Shown: positions 30,754 to 41,700 of the stretch, one piece after another
Layout of the letters: the number at the start of each line of letters is the position of its first letter
Numbering within the stretch: position 1 is the first letter of the stretch
Assembly: GCA_011316305.1 (NCBI GenBank)
Contig: SAUG01000194.1
Coordinates: 1 to 42,548 of the forward strand
DNA: 42,548 nt
Origin: Rusavskia elegans
Lineage: Eukaryota > Ascomycota > Lecanoromycetes > Teloschistales > Teloschistaceae
Reading direction: 5' to 3'
Program-made: the position numbers and the translations under genes
The notes under the pieces: model-generated
Told to the model about the DNA's origin: nothing
What the model saw: the letters and a program-made list of their open reading frames with translations, nothing else
Database searches by the model: none

Positions 30754-32047
30754 TCAGCTGACTCTGATATCAATTGGTGAGGTGAAAACGAGGAGATAAC
30801 TTGCCGGCGCACCGTATGTCGTGAAGATGTTGACGGATTCGATGTTCTTCAGGCGCAGTTCTCGATGATCCGCAATCAAATACGCCACACCCTTTCCGTG
30901 TGCGGTCCCCAGGAGCGCTTGAAATTCCACTTCCCCGGGAAGAAACTTGATCCCCGGCCAGACCCAGATGAGTTGGTCCATGCCAACAGCTGCGGCTCGG
31001 TCAGTGATACCCTTGGTCTCGGCCGTCACGATATTATGCCTGAAGACATATTTCAACCATGCCTTGTGAACGCCGGCCTGCTTTGCCCACACGAGCCAGA
31101 CGACATCGGACCACCGACGTAGATCGGGGAGGCGTGTTCCGGGAGGAGGATGAGTTGGATGATTGGCGCCGAATCCGTTCTCGGTGAGTTTATACAATGC
31201 GCCGAAGTTGGCCTCCGCAATTATGGCTCCGCTGGGTACGTTGTAGATGTTGGAGAAGTAAAATTGCGTAGCAACCTGTGTAAATGTATCAGCAGGGTTG
31301 AGCGAACACGGGATACGATGGTGGAGTCCCATGTGAAGACCAATTACTTACGTTGTCTTCGCGGTGGCAATTAGTGAAATCCTCAGCTTGGGCCGCAGTG
31401 ACTTCGAACGACTGCGACTGCGAGATCTTCAACTTGGCATATGGTCCATCCGGACCGTTGAAATCAACCGTCGGTTTCCCAGGGATATACCTCTCGGGAA
31501 GGTTGTCTTGCACCGTCCAACACCTTTCTCCTGTTTGCAGCGTTGAGTCTTCCGATCGGCTCAGTAACACGACCAAAAATGATTCAAAGGAAACACTAAC
31601 AGCAAGCTGATTGTAATCGTTCCACGGACTCGCTTGTGAGCGGGGTCCGTTCAGCCGGCCCAGCAAATCCAGGCCGCCGGCGAGTGCTTGGACCCTTTGA
31701 TGTTGTTGTTAGAGATGGGAAAGTAGGTGACAATCATATCATATTATATCATATCATGTCAGCGCCCGCTTCTTCAACTCATCACCCTCGTGCGACGAAA
31801 AGCGGAACTCATTGTGTGTAGCATTGAAGCCAAACGGGACAGCGACCTTGACAATAGCATCGCCTGAGTGCGATCCCGATAGGACATCATTGACGAGAGT
31901 GGATGGGTTTGTGTTGACGTTGCTGTCGATCGGTGAGGTGATACCCGGTGACTGGACAAGACGTGCGATGCCGGATGACAGGAGGATGAGAAGGGGAGTG
32001 AAGAGCAGGAGTGCAGGGAAGAGGATGCGTGGGCTTGAGGGAGCCAT
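30754..32047 (-). CDS. Hypothetical membrane-anchored fungal protein, multi-exon
   Basis: ATG at 32047 gives a Type II-like or signal-anchor N-terminus (ILFPALLLFTPLLILLSSGI, residues about 8-27). Exon 1 runs to about 31780-31790. An intron with branch CTAAC then leads to an exon starting near LAGGLDLLGRLNG; two donor/acceptor pairs (GTTGAA...CAAAG or GTGATG...CCAAG) both keep frame. The next exon reads RCWTVQDNLPERYIPGKP and GPDGPYAKLKISQSQSFEVT. A 69 bp GTTAGT...ACAG segment inside it stays open if retained, so splicing there is undecided. The clear last intron is 31351-31276 (GTAAGT...ACACAG). The last exon (31275-30754) reads TQFYFSNIYNVPSGAIIAEA and WSDVVWLVWAKQAG. I do not recognise the family. 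No lesions, and the frame is well conserved in style. Confidence 0.65.
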
Positions 32048-32066
32048 GATGGTGTGTTTCGAATCG

Positions 32067-32068
<2 letters not shown>

Positions 32069-32142
<74 letters not shown>
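32069..32142 (+). repeat. (GT)37 microsatellite 21 bp upstream of a start codon
   Basis: A perfect 74 bp GT tract (CA on the coding minus strand) lies in the 5' leader of the gene starting at 32047. The minus-strand frame of that gene is open through the tract (coding for Thr-His repeats) to an ATG at 32386. Confidence 0.97.
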
Positions 32143-32143
<1 letters not shown>

Positions 32144-33217
32144 GCGAAGTGAGGTTGGTAAAGCCAGACGAGGGACGTGGACGTTGGGGTGTGTTACTCT
32201 GAGTTGAGGGCAGTGACAGTGCATTTCATCTGTGCTTAGCGTGCATGTGCGTGATATGCCGTTGTAACTGGATCTGGCGGTCGGTACCTCGAGGTGGGAT
32301 TTCGGGGTAGCGATTGCTGGTGTGTTGGTATATTGGTGGTTGAACAGTTGTTTTAGAAGGGTTATATCGGTTGTTTTGATGGGCAATGGTACTCGGCTCT
32401 TCTTGTCTTGCGGTTGCTGTTCGTTATATTGTGAGTCTCTGTCAATTTTTATCTAGGCGAAGTTGTGTAGGCGGAGAATGTGGCCGAGATGAAATGGGAT
32501 GCAGAGCTTAAAACTAGCAACAACAGATAGATATAGAACTATTATTAGGATCGCCACTCGAAAGGACGAGGAAAGAGGATGTTATATACTCTATTTGGAA
32601 CACTTACACTTATTCATTCGCCGCCGCTGTATAGACTGCCAAAAGTATCATGACTTTCGCGCCGGTTATATACTTTTGTTTCGGCTATACCATGGCAGCT
32701 TTTCTACTTCACCCTGAACTTCCTTGCTATTAATGCTACGCGGTATTTTCACTCCTCTCTATAAAACACGTTCATTCTCCCGGGTGGGATATTGCTAAAG
32801 CGGCTCCTCTGCCGCCTTTCGCGGTGGGTATTACGGCGCTCTGGATATCGTATTGCTCTTCGAAATGTATCCATGGCCACAAAGGTCTTGCATCTTGAGA
32901 GGCATGGCGGTAGGGTATGCTGGTGGCGCGGGAAAGGTGGAGTGGAGTAGGCGGTTGGAGGGTTAGGGCTGGAGATTGGTTTGTGGAGAGCATGGATTCT
33001 ACCAGGGTTTGAAGGAGCGGGTGATAAAGGGGGCAATGGCGGGGATGGTGGCGAGGAGTGAGGCGGTAGAGATGTTGTAGGGGATTTTGGGGACGGTATG
33101 TGTGAATAGTTATTGGTGTGGCATGCGGCGCTTGGGTTGTGTTGGAACGTTGTTGGTGATGGGATTGGTTAAAGGGGGGCCGGGGGGGGAAGGGAATTCT
33201 GATGCAGAGCTATTTCT
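32143..33217. other. Intergenic region, no supported gene
   Basis: This is the promoter of the minus-strand gene at 32047, then G/T-rich sequence. A short minus-strand stretch near 33070-32990 reads IPYNISTASLLATIPAIAPF then TRSFKPW and stop. It could be a last exon of a small membrane protein, but I could not link it to an upstream exon. Confidence 0.35.
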
Positions 33218-33667
33218 TTACTTGCATTTGACTTTGGTGGACTTGCGAATATCAGCAGCTTTCTGCCACTTCTTTGCCTGAGTGTTGTGTTGTGTGCCGC
33301 TCGTAGCCGATCGCCGTAGGTCTGGTGCAGTTGTGATTGAATCCGTTGATGCTGTCGTTGGGATGGTAGTTGACGAGTTCCAGGGTAGCCGCAAGCGCTG
33401 TGAGTAGATATGCTGGTCATTGATATATATGTGTGGCGCGTTTGGCAAGTGGGAGCGATCAGATGATCGAGCATCAGGCGCTGTACTGCTGATGCTTATA
33501 GTTATTGTAAACACCTCGGTCGTCCTAGATTGTGTTTCATTTTCCTCCTCGACTATACTGGATAGTACAGCCAATGATGGAGGAGGGGTGTCTCGGCGCA
33601 TGACCCGTACTTGCAGGACCCGTTGACGCGGGGAAGCCAGTCGCAGATTTCCGTCAGAAATTTCCAT
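33218..33667 (-). CDS. Hypothetical protein, weakly supported
   Basis: Open frame of 149 residues from ATG 33667. It is Ser/Thr-rich and ends KKWQKAADIRKSTKVKCK; the end (GCAA|GTAAAG) could also be a splice donor. No signal peptide, membrane helix or known motif. It may be an exon of a larger gene that includes the hydrophobic stretch near 33070-32990, or may be spurious. Confidence 0.28.
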   Translation of the reverse strand: MEISDGNLRLASPRQRVLQVRVMRRDTPPPSLAVLSSIVEEENETQSRTTEVFTITISISSTAPDARSSDRSHLPNAPHIYINDQHIYSQRLRLPWNSSTTIPTTASTDSITTAPDLRRSATSGTQHNTQAKKWQKAADIRKSTKVKCK

Positions 33668-34535
33668 CGCAGAGAGGTTCCTAGACGCTCAGAAGATTAT
33701 ACGCCCGGACCGACACAGAGGTGTGCCGAGACTCGTCTCGAATAACTTTTCATGGCGTACGTAGATAGAAGTTCACTTCAGCACACACGGACATAAAATG
33801 AGGCCTAGAGGGGTGTTTACTGTTATCATCGAATATGATTGCAGAAAAGCGAATCGAAGCTGCTTGCCAATGAAACCAAATGTAGAATTGATTGGATCAG
33901 GACAGATCTCTGCTGCTGCCGATGTAGGGTTTGCGCGTGATCTCCATATGCTGCATGACGTTGAAGACTGCCTGCTGGGCCCGGGGGGAATGGACGGAGG
34001 TGCTCGGCTGGCGATGTCGCTATCAGCAACAATTTGTTTGAGAGCCTAGAGCACTGAGTGATTATCATAGAGCATGTGGGTTATCTTGTACCTGTTTTGA
34101 TGTAGTCCTGTGGGTTGCCAGGAGTATCGAGTGGTAGCCTTCAGATGGCGTTGGCTGTTTATGACTCGTCAGATCCGAGGTTGTTTTGGTCATCCCTTGT
34201 GGAACTTACTGCATGGTTCTAAAGTTTATTTCACGAGCTAGCTATTAGGGAGTTTCTCGGCGCGTGATTTGTAGGAGGGACCTAACCTTTGAGCTTTGTC
34301 ATCCATCTGGGCCGAGCGCCCAAATGCGATAGGGCTTTCTCGACATCAGAAGCTACATGCTCACCCCGAGCTAAGCGAACCACTGCCAGCCCATTGATTT
34401 CTAGTCCGTTGACAGATGCATCGGGAGATTATGCACGTTTTTGTCGTTGCAAGTAATGACAACTTTACGGTGATGCTCGGGCTTTCTCAGGACCAGCAGA
34501 CGGTCTAGATTTTCCATGTCAATCATGTGATCCTG
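33668..34535. other. Intergenic region with a possible exon remnant
   Basis: On the minus strand 34428-34287 is open and protein-like (SVNGLEINGLAVVRLARGE, then VEKALSHLGARPRWMTKLK), followed by a GTTAGG donor-like site. It is not connected to any ATG, and its family is not recognised. The rest holds nothing I can support. Confidence 0.3.
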
Positions 34536-36216
34536 TCAAATCGATTCTTCATGATGCAACCTAACGTGAACTTTATTACTATATTTATTAATAACGGCAG
34601 TATTATACGAGATCCTTCTAGTATTATTTATAAGCTGGATATCGTTACAGCGCTAGAGTAAGCGGACGACGACGTAAGACGCTTCGTTTAGAGCGAAGTC
34701 TCCTGGTAAAACGATCAGATCAGTCGAATTTTGTAAATCGTCTATAGAATATTTACGATCTATATACGCTCTTAGATCTTCTTTAAAAGAAATAAATTTC
34801 TAATTTTAATCGAATTAATTCTATTTTTCTAGCTTGAATCTATTTATATTTCCACTTTAAATAACTTTCCGATAATATAAAATAAATTCATTCAGCGTTA
34901 ATATCGTATCTTTCGATATATAGATCGGATCGTTTCTTTTAAATCTTCTACCTCGTAGTAATATAATATTTCTAGCGGCTAAACGAATACTAGTATATAT
35001 TAGCGATTTGAATTTTAACGCCTCGTAGATAAAATATTTAAAATAACGGGATATACGCAGTTAAAGAATAGTAATTTATCTAGTTTCGTACTCGATACTA
35101 AATTTTTTAATAATCGAAATTTTTAGTTTATAATATAAAAAAGGTTAGCGAGTTAACTAGTAAAAGAGTCAGTTTAAAAATACTATATTCGTTACCCGCC
35201 TTTCCGTTAGAAAGCCGAGAGTTTTATTTCTAAATTAAATTTTATTATTCGTAGTTTTAGTAATTTTATTTAAAAGTACGAATTTCGATAATTCCGTATA
35301 TTCTATTAGAGCTCTTTTTTTAATTCGTTTTAAAGCTTTTCGAACGTATTAATCGACAATTTCTAGAATTTTAGTACGGTTTTATTTAAGCCGTCGAGCT
35401 AGTATAAATTTATACTATTTATCGAAAATATTTATAGAATTTATCTAATCGGTTGCTATATTAATATACGCGGTAAAAGTTTCGCTATTTAGCAACCCGG
35501 CTTTTCTAAAGCTGATAAACGCTACTTAAACTGCCGGGTTCTAGAAATAAATTGATTAGCTGTAGAAAAATTTAGTAGCGATATTAAATATTAGATTAAA
35601 ATATAACGACTCTAGATCGGTAGTTCTAATCCAGCCGTCGGTATTAAATACAAGTTTAAAGAACAGTTCTCGTATATATTTCTTATACAACGCCAAGTTA
35701 GAAGTAGAGATATACGAAAATTAAAGACGTACGCGGGATCTAAAATATTTCTATATTTAATCTTCGTTCGTAAAAAGACCTGTATCTATATAGGCGGATA
35801 TAATTTCTCGTCTAATTTCGCTAAATTTCTAGTAGAAGATTTTAAATTGTAAATATAGTTTTAATATTTTTCGGGTCTCGAATTGTAATTAATTCGATTA
35901 GAGGAAAACGCCTTTAAATAGTATAGAAATTTTCATTAACTTTATTTATATTAAATTATTTCTGGACCGATAGTATATAATTTACCTTTACTTTATACCG
36001 AGTATTAGCGGCTTTCTAGCGGAATAGGTTATTTTTATTAGGAGAGCGTACCGGCTTACAGCCAAGACGTTAGGCCTGCCTGGCGTATTGGAACTTCCTT
36101 GCTGTGCTGAGAATTAACCTGGAGAGCAGAACAGCCACTGCCAATGCGACGGAGACGTTAATAAGAGCCCTTGGATTTGAGAGCTCTGATTGCAACCGCC
36201 GAGAGTCTATCATCAT
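34536..36216 (-). pseudogene. Cytochrome P450 (CYP52-like) pseudogene, RIP-mutated in its middle
   Basis: P450s of this type are ER-anchored monooxygenases. The start (ATG 36216 or 36213) is intact: membrane anchor RALINVSVALAVAVLLSRLI, then KFQYARQA, followed by TAA (about 36072) where CAA is expected, then RLGCKPV. From about 36060 to 34575 the DNA is AT-rich with many stops, but motifs survive: PLIELITIRDPKNIKTIF, then in a shifted frame DTGLFTNED and FRSRVR (the P450 G-I-F-T-x-D-G / R-x-x-x-R-P-x-F region), and PGDFALNEASYVVVRLL, the segment that follows the heme loop. The heme cysteine itself was not visible in the frame I read. The C-terminus KVHVRLHHEESI and TGA (34538-34536) are again normal DNA. 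At least four stops plus a frame change lie in the first 130 codons. Dead gene. Confidence 0.82.
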
Positions 36217-36876
36217 CAGTAAGGAAAGAGCGAATTCTCCTCTGACTGACGGGATATCCAACGTGAAATTTGCTCTTGCATAGATGCTTCGCAGACATAA
36301 ATGCTAGCAGGCTATCAATTTTAACAGGGGATTAATGTTGGCAGGCAGCTCTGGATCCTCGACTGAAATCTCTGAGCGAGCCAACGACGTCAGCCCACAT
36401 GTAGTTGAGTAATCCGACAGCCACGATCGAAGTGAGGGACATATTGCGTTTGCAGATTGATCGACCGAGCTTGGCAATGCAGGTTGGTCAGGCGTGTCAA
36501 GCGCTCTAAGACGCTCATGACTTTGAATGAGCGAGGGACTAGAGTGGAGCTGTAAGTAGTATATGCACATGGTACAGTCAATCTCCGAATGGCTGCACTC
36601 TTTTCAATGCCGGCAATGGTCGGTACGGAGACGACCGAGTAGTTTTGTATGCCAATCGTGGTGGTGGGTACTGCCCCTCGTCAGAACAAGAGTAGATTGC
36701 AGTAAGGGGCGTACAACCAGTACCTCGATGAGGTATATCGTCCAAAAGATTGCACTAATATAACCGTACAGGTGCTACGTTGACTAGTATGGTCATCGCT
36801 AATAGGACAATAAGTCTGTAATAATTCAATTCTATATTATATATACTAAATACATCGGAAATCTTTTCGCGAATAT
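36217..36876. other. Upstream flank of the P450 relic, no supported gene
   Basis: Base composition is normal up to about 36775, then AT-rich. Short frames at 36304-36570 are not recognisable. It presumably contained the P450 promoter. Confidence 0.45.
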
Positions 36877-36892
36877 CTAAAGACCTGCGAAT

Positions 36893-37329
36893 AGGTTGGC
36901 CGTCGGATCGGGTTTCGAACCCGGGATAGTTAACCCGACCCGACCGGATTTCGAACCCGGATTAGTTAATCTAATCCGATCTACTAAAACTAGATTTTAG
37001 CGTTAAATTCTAGTATAAAAGTATAATTCTGATATAAAAATTATACGAATAATTTAAAAAAGTTTTAATTAATTAATTACGCTAGCTAGAAAGGTTCTAG
37101 TTATATTAATTATCTTACCTAATTATATTACGTTTTTATATAATTAGTTAATAAATTAATTGATATATTATATTATTATATAATCTAATAAAAAGATTTA
37201 ATAGGTATCCGGATTCGATCCGAGTTTAATCCGGATCCGACCGTTTAGTAGGTTGAACCGGTTCGACCTACTAAAATTAAGTCGGGTTTCTAACGGTTCG
37301 ACGGAAACCCGACCCGAAGTAGTCAGTCT
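36893..37329. mobile_element. 437 bp TIR element with 10 bp target duplication, RIP-mutated
   Basis: The direct repeat ACCTGCGAAT flanks it (36883-36892 and 37330-37339). The ends AGGTTGGCCGTCGGATCGGG and, in reverse complement, AGACTGACTACTTCGGGTCG align as imperfect inverted repeats differing mostly by transitions, then share CGGGTTTC. The interior contains several GGGTTTCGAACCC-like palindromes. Non-coding. Related sequence recurs at 38323-38834. Confidence 0.6.
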
Positions 37330-37344
37330 ACCTGCGAATAAAAT

Positions 37345-37905
37345 ATTTAGAATCGATACGAAAATAATTCCGGAATACGCGATAGAAAATAGATTTTTAA
37401 AATTATATATATTTTCTACTATAGTTAACGTTATATATTTAGATATATAATTTATTTATTATATATACTATTTAACTATTTATAGATATTTTTTCTCTAT
37501 TTTCTAAAATATATAATATATATTTATTTTTATATAAATCTTCGCTTTTACGTTAAATTTATAACGTAAACGATTTTATTAAAAAGATCTATTAAATCGC
37601 AGCTATCTTTTACAATTAAAAAAATATACTAGATATTATATAAAGTTTTATATTTTCAAATAAATAGTAAATAAATTTATTAGTATATTAATCATTTCTT
37701 TTATAGAATTTTCGTCCGAGATTATAAATAAATTATTATATATACATTTTGTTACCGTAATTTTTATACGATTATAGTAGTTATTATTTATATAGCAATG
37801 AATTTTCGCAGTTAAAAGAAATAGTTAACTAAAATTTACAGCGTTAATCGTTTCTATTCTATTATATTTTCTATTTAGTTACCATTCTTTTGCTATATTC
37901 CAGAA
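37345..37905. other. AT-rich RIP-like DNA, nothing recognised
   Basis: Very AT-rich, with only stop-riddled frames. It may be the remains of another element interrupted by the adjacent LTR. Confidence 0.5.
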
Positions 37906-37910
37906 GCAAA

Positions 37911-38322
37911 TATTACGTCCACGTTTCTATAGAGATATTTTGGAAAATTAGTTAACCAAACGAGATTAATTATCTATAGCCGTCTATAGCCGCTATAGTC
38001 GATTTTTATAATAGAAGCTTTTAGCGGATAGCTACCTATCGGTACTATCGACTATTTTTACTATATATATCGCGCTTTACTTCTACTAGATAGCTTTTTT
38101 CGTTAGTTATAAATATAATTATTAAGTATCTCCAGTTATTCTTTTTTTAATTACTTCCGTAACGAAAATACCTCGTAATATCGTAACCGTACCTTTATAG
38201 CTATATAGGATTAGTTATAATAATCTATACTAGGATTTCCTTACTATTTAATAGCTCGTACCACGTCTACGGCTATATCTAAACTCGAGCGTAACGCCTT
38301 TTGATATACAAAGACGTTATAC
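37911..38322. repeat. LTR-like direct repeat, copy 1 (solo LTR)
   Basis: About 410 bp that matches 38845-39255 in the same orientation, including ATTAGTTATAATAATCTATA, TCTATAGCCG blocks and a TAACGCCTT motif near the end. Differences are mainly transitions plus small indels, consistent with RIP. Confidence 0.7.
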
Positions 38323-38834
38323 CGAATCGTTTTCGACTTTTTTAGGTATCGAACCGATAGGTTTTCGGTTTCTAGTTTATGATTCGATCCGACCGGAAGA
38401 TACCGTTAAATCTATATAATTAATATAAATATATTTTAAAAGTTATATCAAATTTATAAATTAACTAATAAAAAAGTAACTACGTTAATTATAAATTTTC
38501 TAAATAGATGGAATATATAATCTAAATATATTACCTTTATAAAATATTTAATATTATAAAATCTATAATATATAGTTATTTCTAAACGTTTAACGGATTT
38601 TTATCGAATTTCCGAATTCGATCCGGAATCGATTATTTAGCAAGTCGGACCGATTCGACTCGTTAAAAAATCGGATCGGATTATAGATATCGACGGAAAT
38701 TCGTACCGAAGTAGCTAATCTAAACCCGGATTTCTAGATTCGATTCGGAACCGAATCGGACGATTTTTTAATCCGATTTAGGTCGGGTCGGGTTAGCTAA
38801 TCTAGATTCGAAACTCGATCCGACGGCCAGTCTA
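38323..38834. repeat. Second copy of the GGTTTCGAA-type dispersed repeat
   Basis: 38590-38720 matches 37200-37329 in direct orientation (CCGAATTCGATCCGGA-type and CGACGGAAAYYCGNACCGAAGTAG-type blocks). 38834-38755 matches 36891-36965 in inverted orientation (TGGCCGTCGGATCGRGTTTCGAA). It lies between the two LTR copies. Confidence 0.55.
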
Positions 38835-38844
38835 TTCGTAAACG

Positions 38845-39255
38845 TATTACGTCTACGATTCCACAGAGGTTCTCTGGAAGGATTAGTCAGGCAAGCGAGC
38901 CTAATTATCTATAGCCGCCTATAGCCGCTATAGCCGCTCTTTCTAACGGGACTTTTAATAGACGGCTACCTATCGGCTTTTACGGCTATTTTTATTATAT
39001 ATATCGCTTATTACTTCTATAAATAGTTTCTCTCGTTAGTTATTAATATAATTATTAAATACGTTTCTACTATTCTCTTCTTAATTACTTTATAACGAAG
39101 ATACCTTATAATATTGTAACTATATCTCTATAGGTATATAGAATTAGTTATAATAATCTATACTAGGATTTCTTTACTATCTAGTAGCTCGGACTATATC
39201 TATAACTATAGCTAGGCTCGAACTTAACGCCTTCTAATATATAAAGATATTATAT
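38845..39255 (+). repeat. LTR-like direct repeat, copy 2 (5' LTR of the gypsy-type element)
   Basis: Same family as 37911-38322. It is followed directly by the gag-like region on the plus strand, so it is in the position of a 5' LTR. Confidence 0.65.
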
Positions 39256-41700
39256 TTTAATAATTTACTATATTAATCTTATTATCCCGATCTATAAATC
39301 GAAGCGATACTATTAAAGTAGTAATACTAAATATTTATAAAAGAACTAAAGGATTTTTGGAGCTATAGGTTATTTAGATAAATATCTATTTTATATTATA
39401 TATAAACCAATTTCTAAATAAAGTAGTTAAAATCTTATTTATAATATTATATTTAGAAAGAACTGCTTTTAATTAGATATAGCCTCGAATAAAAGATTAC
39501 TTCGATAACCCGGAAGGATAGAAAGAAGATAAAATAATATAGATTTTCTATATTTTCGATAATCTTATTATAGCTATAAAAGAAGCCTTCGGAAATAATA
39601 ATAAAGATAGAATAATAGATAGGAAACTAATAGTTTTAAAATAGTAGAAGTCGGTAGCTATCTACGCTATTTAGTTTAGAATATTAGTTTATAAAATAGA
39701 CTAGGAAGATTTAGTTCTAAAAGCCTATTTCTATAAAAGATTCTAGATAAAAGTTAAAGAAACTATAGTAGCGATCGAAAAACTAGATTTATTAGTAGAT
39801 TTTATTAAATTTATAATAAAGATCGATACTAGATAGTATAAAATATATTTAGATAAACAGGCGTTTAATAAAATAGAATCTACTAAAAAAAAGCCTAGAA
39901 GAAATCTAATAGAGCTCGATACTACTAAAACTAAAAAATAATAAATAAAAGCTTATTATTTATATAGAAAAACGGGATACTTTAAAAAAAATTATTTAAT
40001 TAAGAAAGTAACCGAGGTAACCGAATATTTTTGTAAAATAATAGAGGAATTATCTAATAAATATATAATAAAAAGCTAATTAACCTATTATAATAATATT
40101 TACCCTATCTATCTATCGGATAAAGAAGGAATAGGATAGTATTTTAAAAAACCGAAGAAAATATAAGAAACGAAGCTAATATTCGATTTTAAACTATATA
40201 AAACTAAAAAACCCCTTATAATAGCGCTTAGAGTTAAAATTAGAAATTAACAAATAATAGCTCTTATAAATAGAGAGAAAGATAATAAAGTTATAAAAGG
40301 ATTCTATAATAAAATTAAAGGATATTTCTATAGATAAACAATAAAAAATAATAGAATCCTTAATATCGAAGTTAAAATAAAGTAGGGATTAATTAGAATA
40401 ATAAATTTTACTATAATTAAAAATTAGAAAAGCTATATTATTTTAGAAAACGAATAGAAAAAATCGATTTTAAAAAAACTAATAGAAAAAAGTACCGTCG
40501 ATAAAAAAATTAAACTATAAATAATATATTTCCTAGCCTATAAAAACCTTTTATATAAAGAAATAGATATTATTTTAATAATAAAATACGAGGAAATTAA
40601 AGATTTAGATAAAAAATTTAAGGAAGGCGGAAAAGTTTAGAAAATAAAAATTTAAAAAAAAAAACTATTATTTCCTTTAGTAATTTACTAAAAAATATAA
40701 TAAAAATAGAAAAATATTCTAATAGCTTTAAATAAACTATATTAGAAAGATATATTAGAATATAGTTAAAGCTATAGATAAAATCGAATACTATAAACTA
40801 AACTAAGTAGATTAAAATAAAGAATAATCGGACTTAGTATTAAATATCTAATTAAAAAGTAATAAATTCGACTAGTATCTATTTTTATTATTTTAGAATA
40901 AAATAATAGCTAAAAAACTAGATTTAGCTAGGCTATTAAAGGAATCTAAAATAATTTATAATATAGATATATAATTTAGATACTAAAAATAATAGAAAAA
41001 AAGCCTTTTATTAGACCTTTTTTACGAACCCGTAATTTCTAAAAATTAAAAAAAGTTAATTTTTTTTAAAAACCGATCTAGATTATCCGAATTAAATATA
41101 AATATCAATTTAACGAATACCTTTTATACGGCTAGTATAAAACTAATGGAAGAGTAGAATATAACTAAATTATTAAATTTATTAAAACGAAAGAATACGC
41201 GTTATTTTTAAATAATAAAATTACTTTTATATTTATTTAAAGCGCGATAATAAATAATAAAATATTTTTAATTACTAAAAAGTCGGCGGAAATCTAATTT
41301 CTAGGCTAGGCGTTTATTATAAATTTCTTTTTCGGAATTAAAAAAGGACTTAATATAATAATAAACTTTAGAATATTTATTAAAAATACCCGCGATATTA
41401 GAACGAAATTTATTTTTTTTATTTTTAAAACGCTTCTCTATATAGGTTAGTAGAAATAGAGAAATAAAGAGAATATAATATATAAATAGTATTAGATATT
41501 AAAAGATTATAGAATTTCTAAATTCGAATATATTTACTATAAGTATTTTTACTAACTTCGATTTTATATTCTTTAGAAAGATTATAGGTATATAATAAAT
41601 AAAGAAAAAGTATTATAATTCTAATTAATTGGATATAGTAAAATAATTTTAGTCGATTTTCCTTTTAAAAATATATAGTAGAGATATTAATAAAAAAAAA
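39256..41700 (+). mobile_element. RIP-inactivated Ty3/gypsy-type retrotransposon body (gag and part of pol)
   Basis: In one plus-strand frame, stop-riddled but conserved, a gag-like segment reads FYKRF near 39730, KVKETIVAIEKLD (39756-39794), FIIKIDTR and KKKPRRN (near 39890). Then comes AYYLYRKTGYFKKNY (39951-39995), in which every Cys and His of a C-x2-C-x4-H-x4-C knuckle is replaced by Tyr codons one transition away. Downstream frames to about 40630 (LSDKEG, KKPLIIAL, NIEVKIK) resemble the spacer and protease-like part of such elements. Reverse transcriptase is expected after this but I could not place it. No 3' LTR was seen. Not functional. Confidence 0.65.

Noticed and set aside
31812..32207. 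Plus-strand frame with a Cys-Val repeat
   Set aside because: It is the translation of the GT microsatellite and is antisense to the multi-exon minus-strand gene.
36893..37329. GGGTTTCGAACCC motifs as tRNA genes or a SINE
   Set aside because: No cloverleaf or box A at proper distance was found; the motifs recur as palindromes inside a TIR element.
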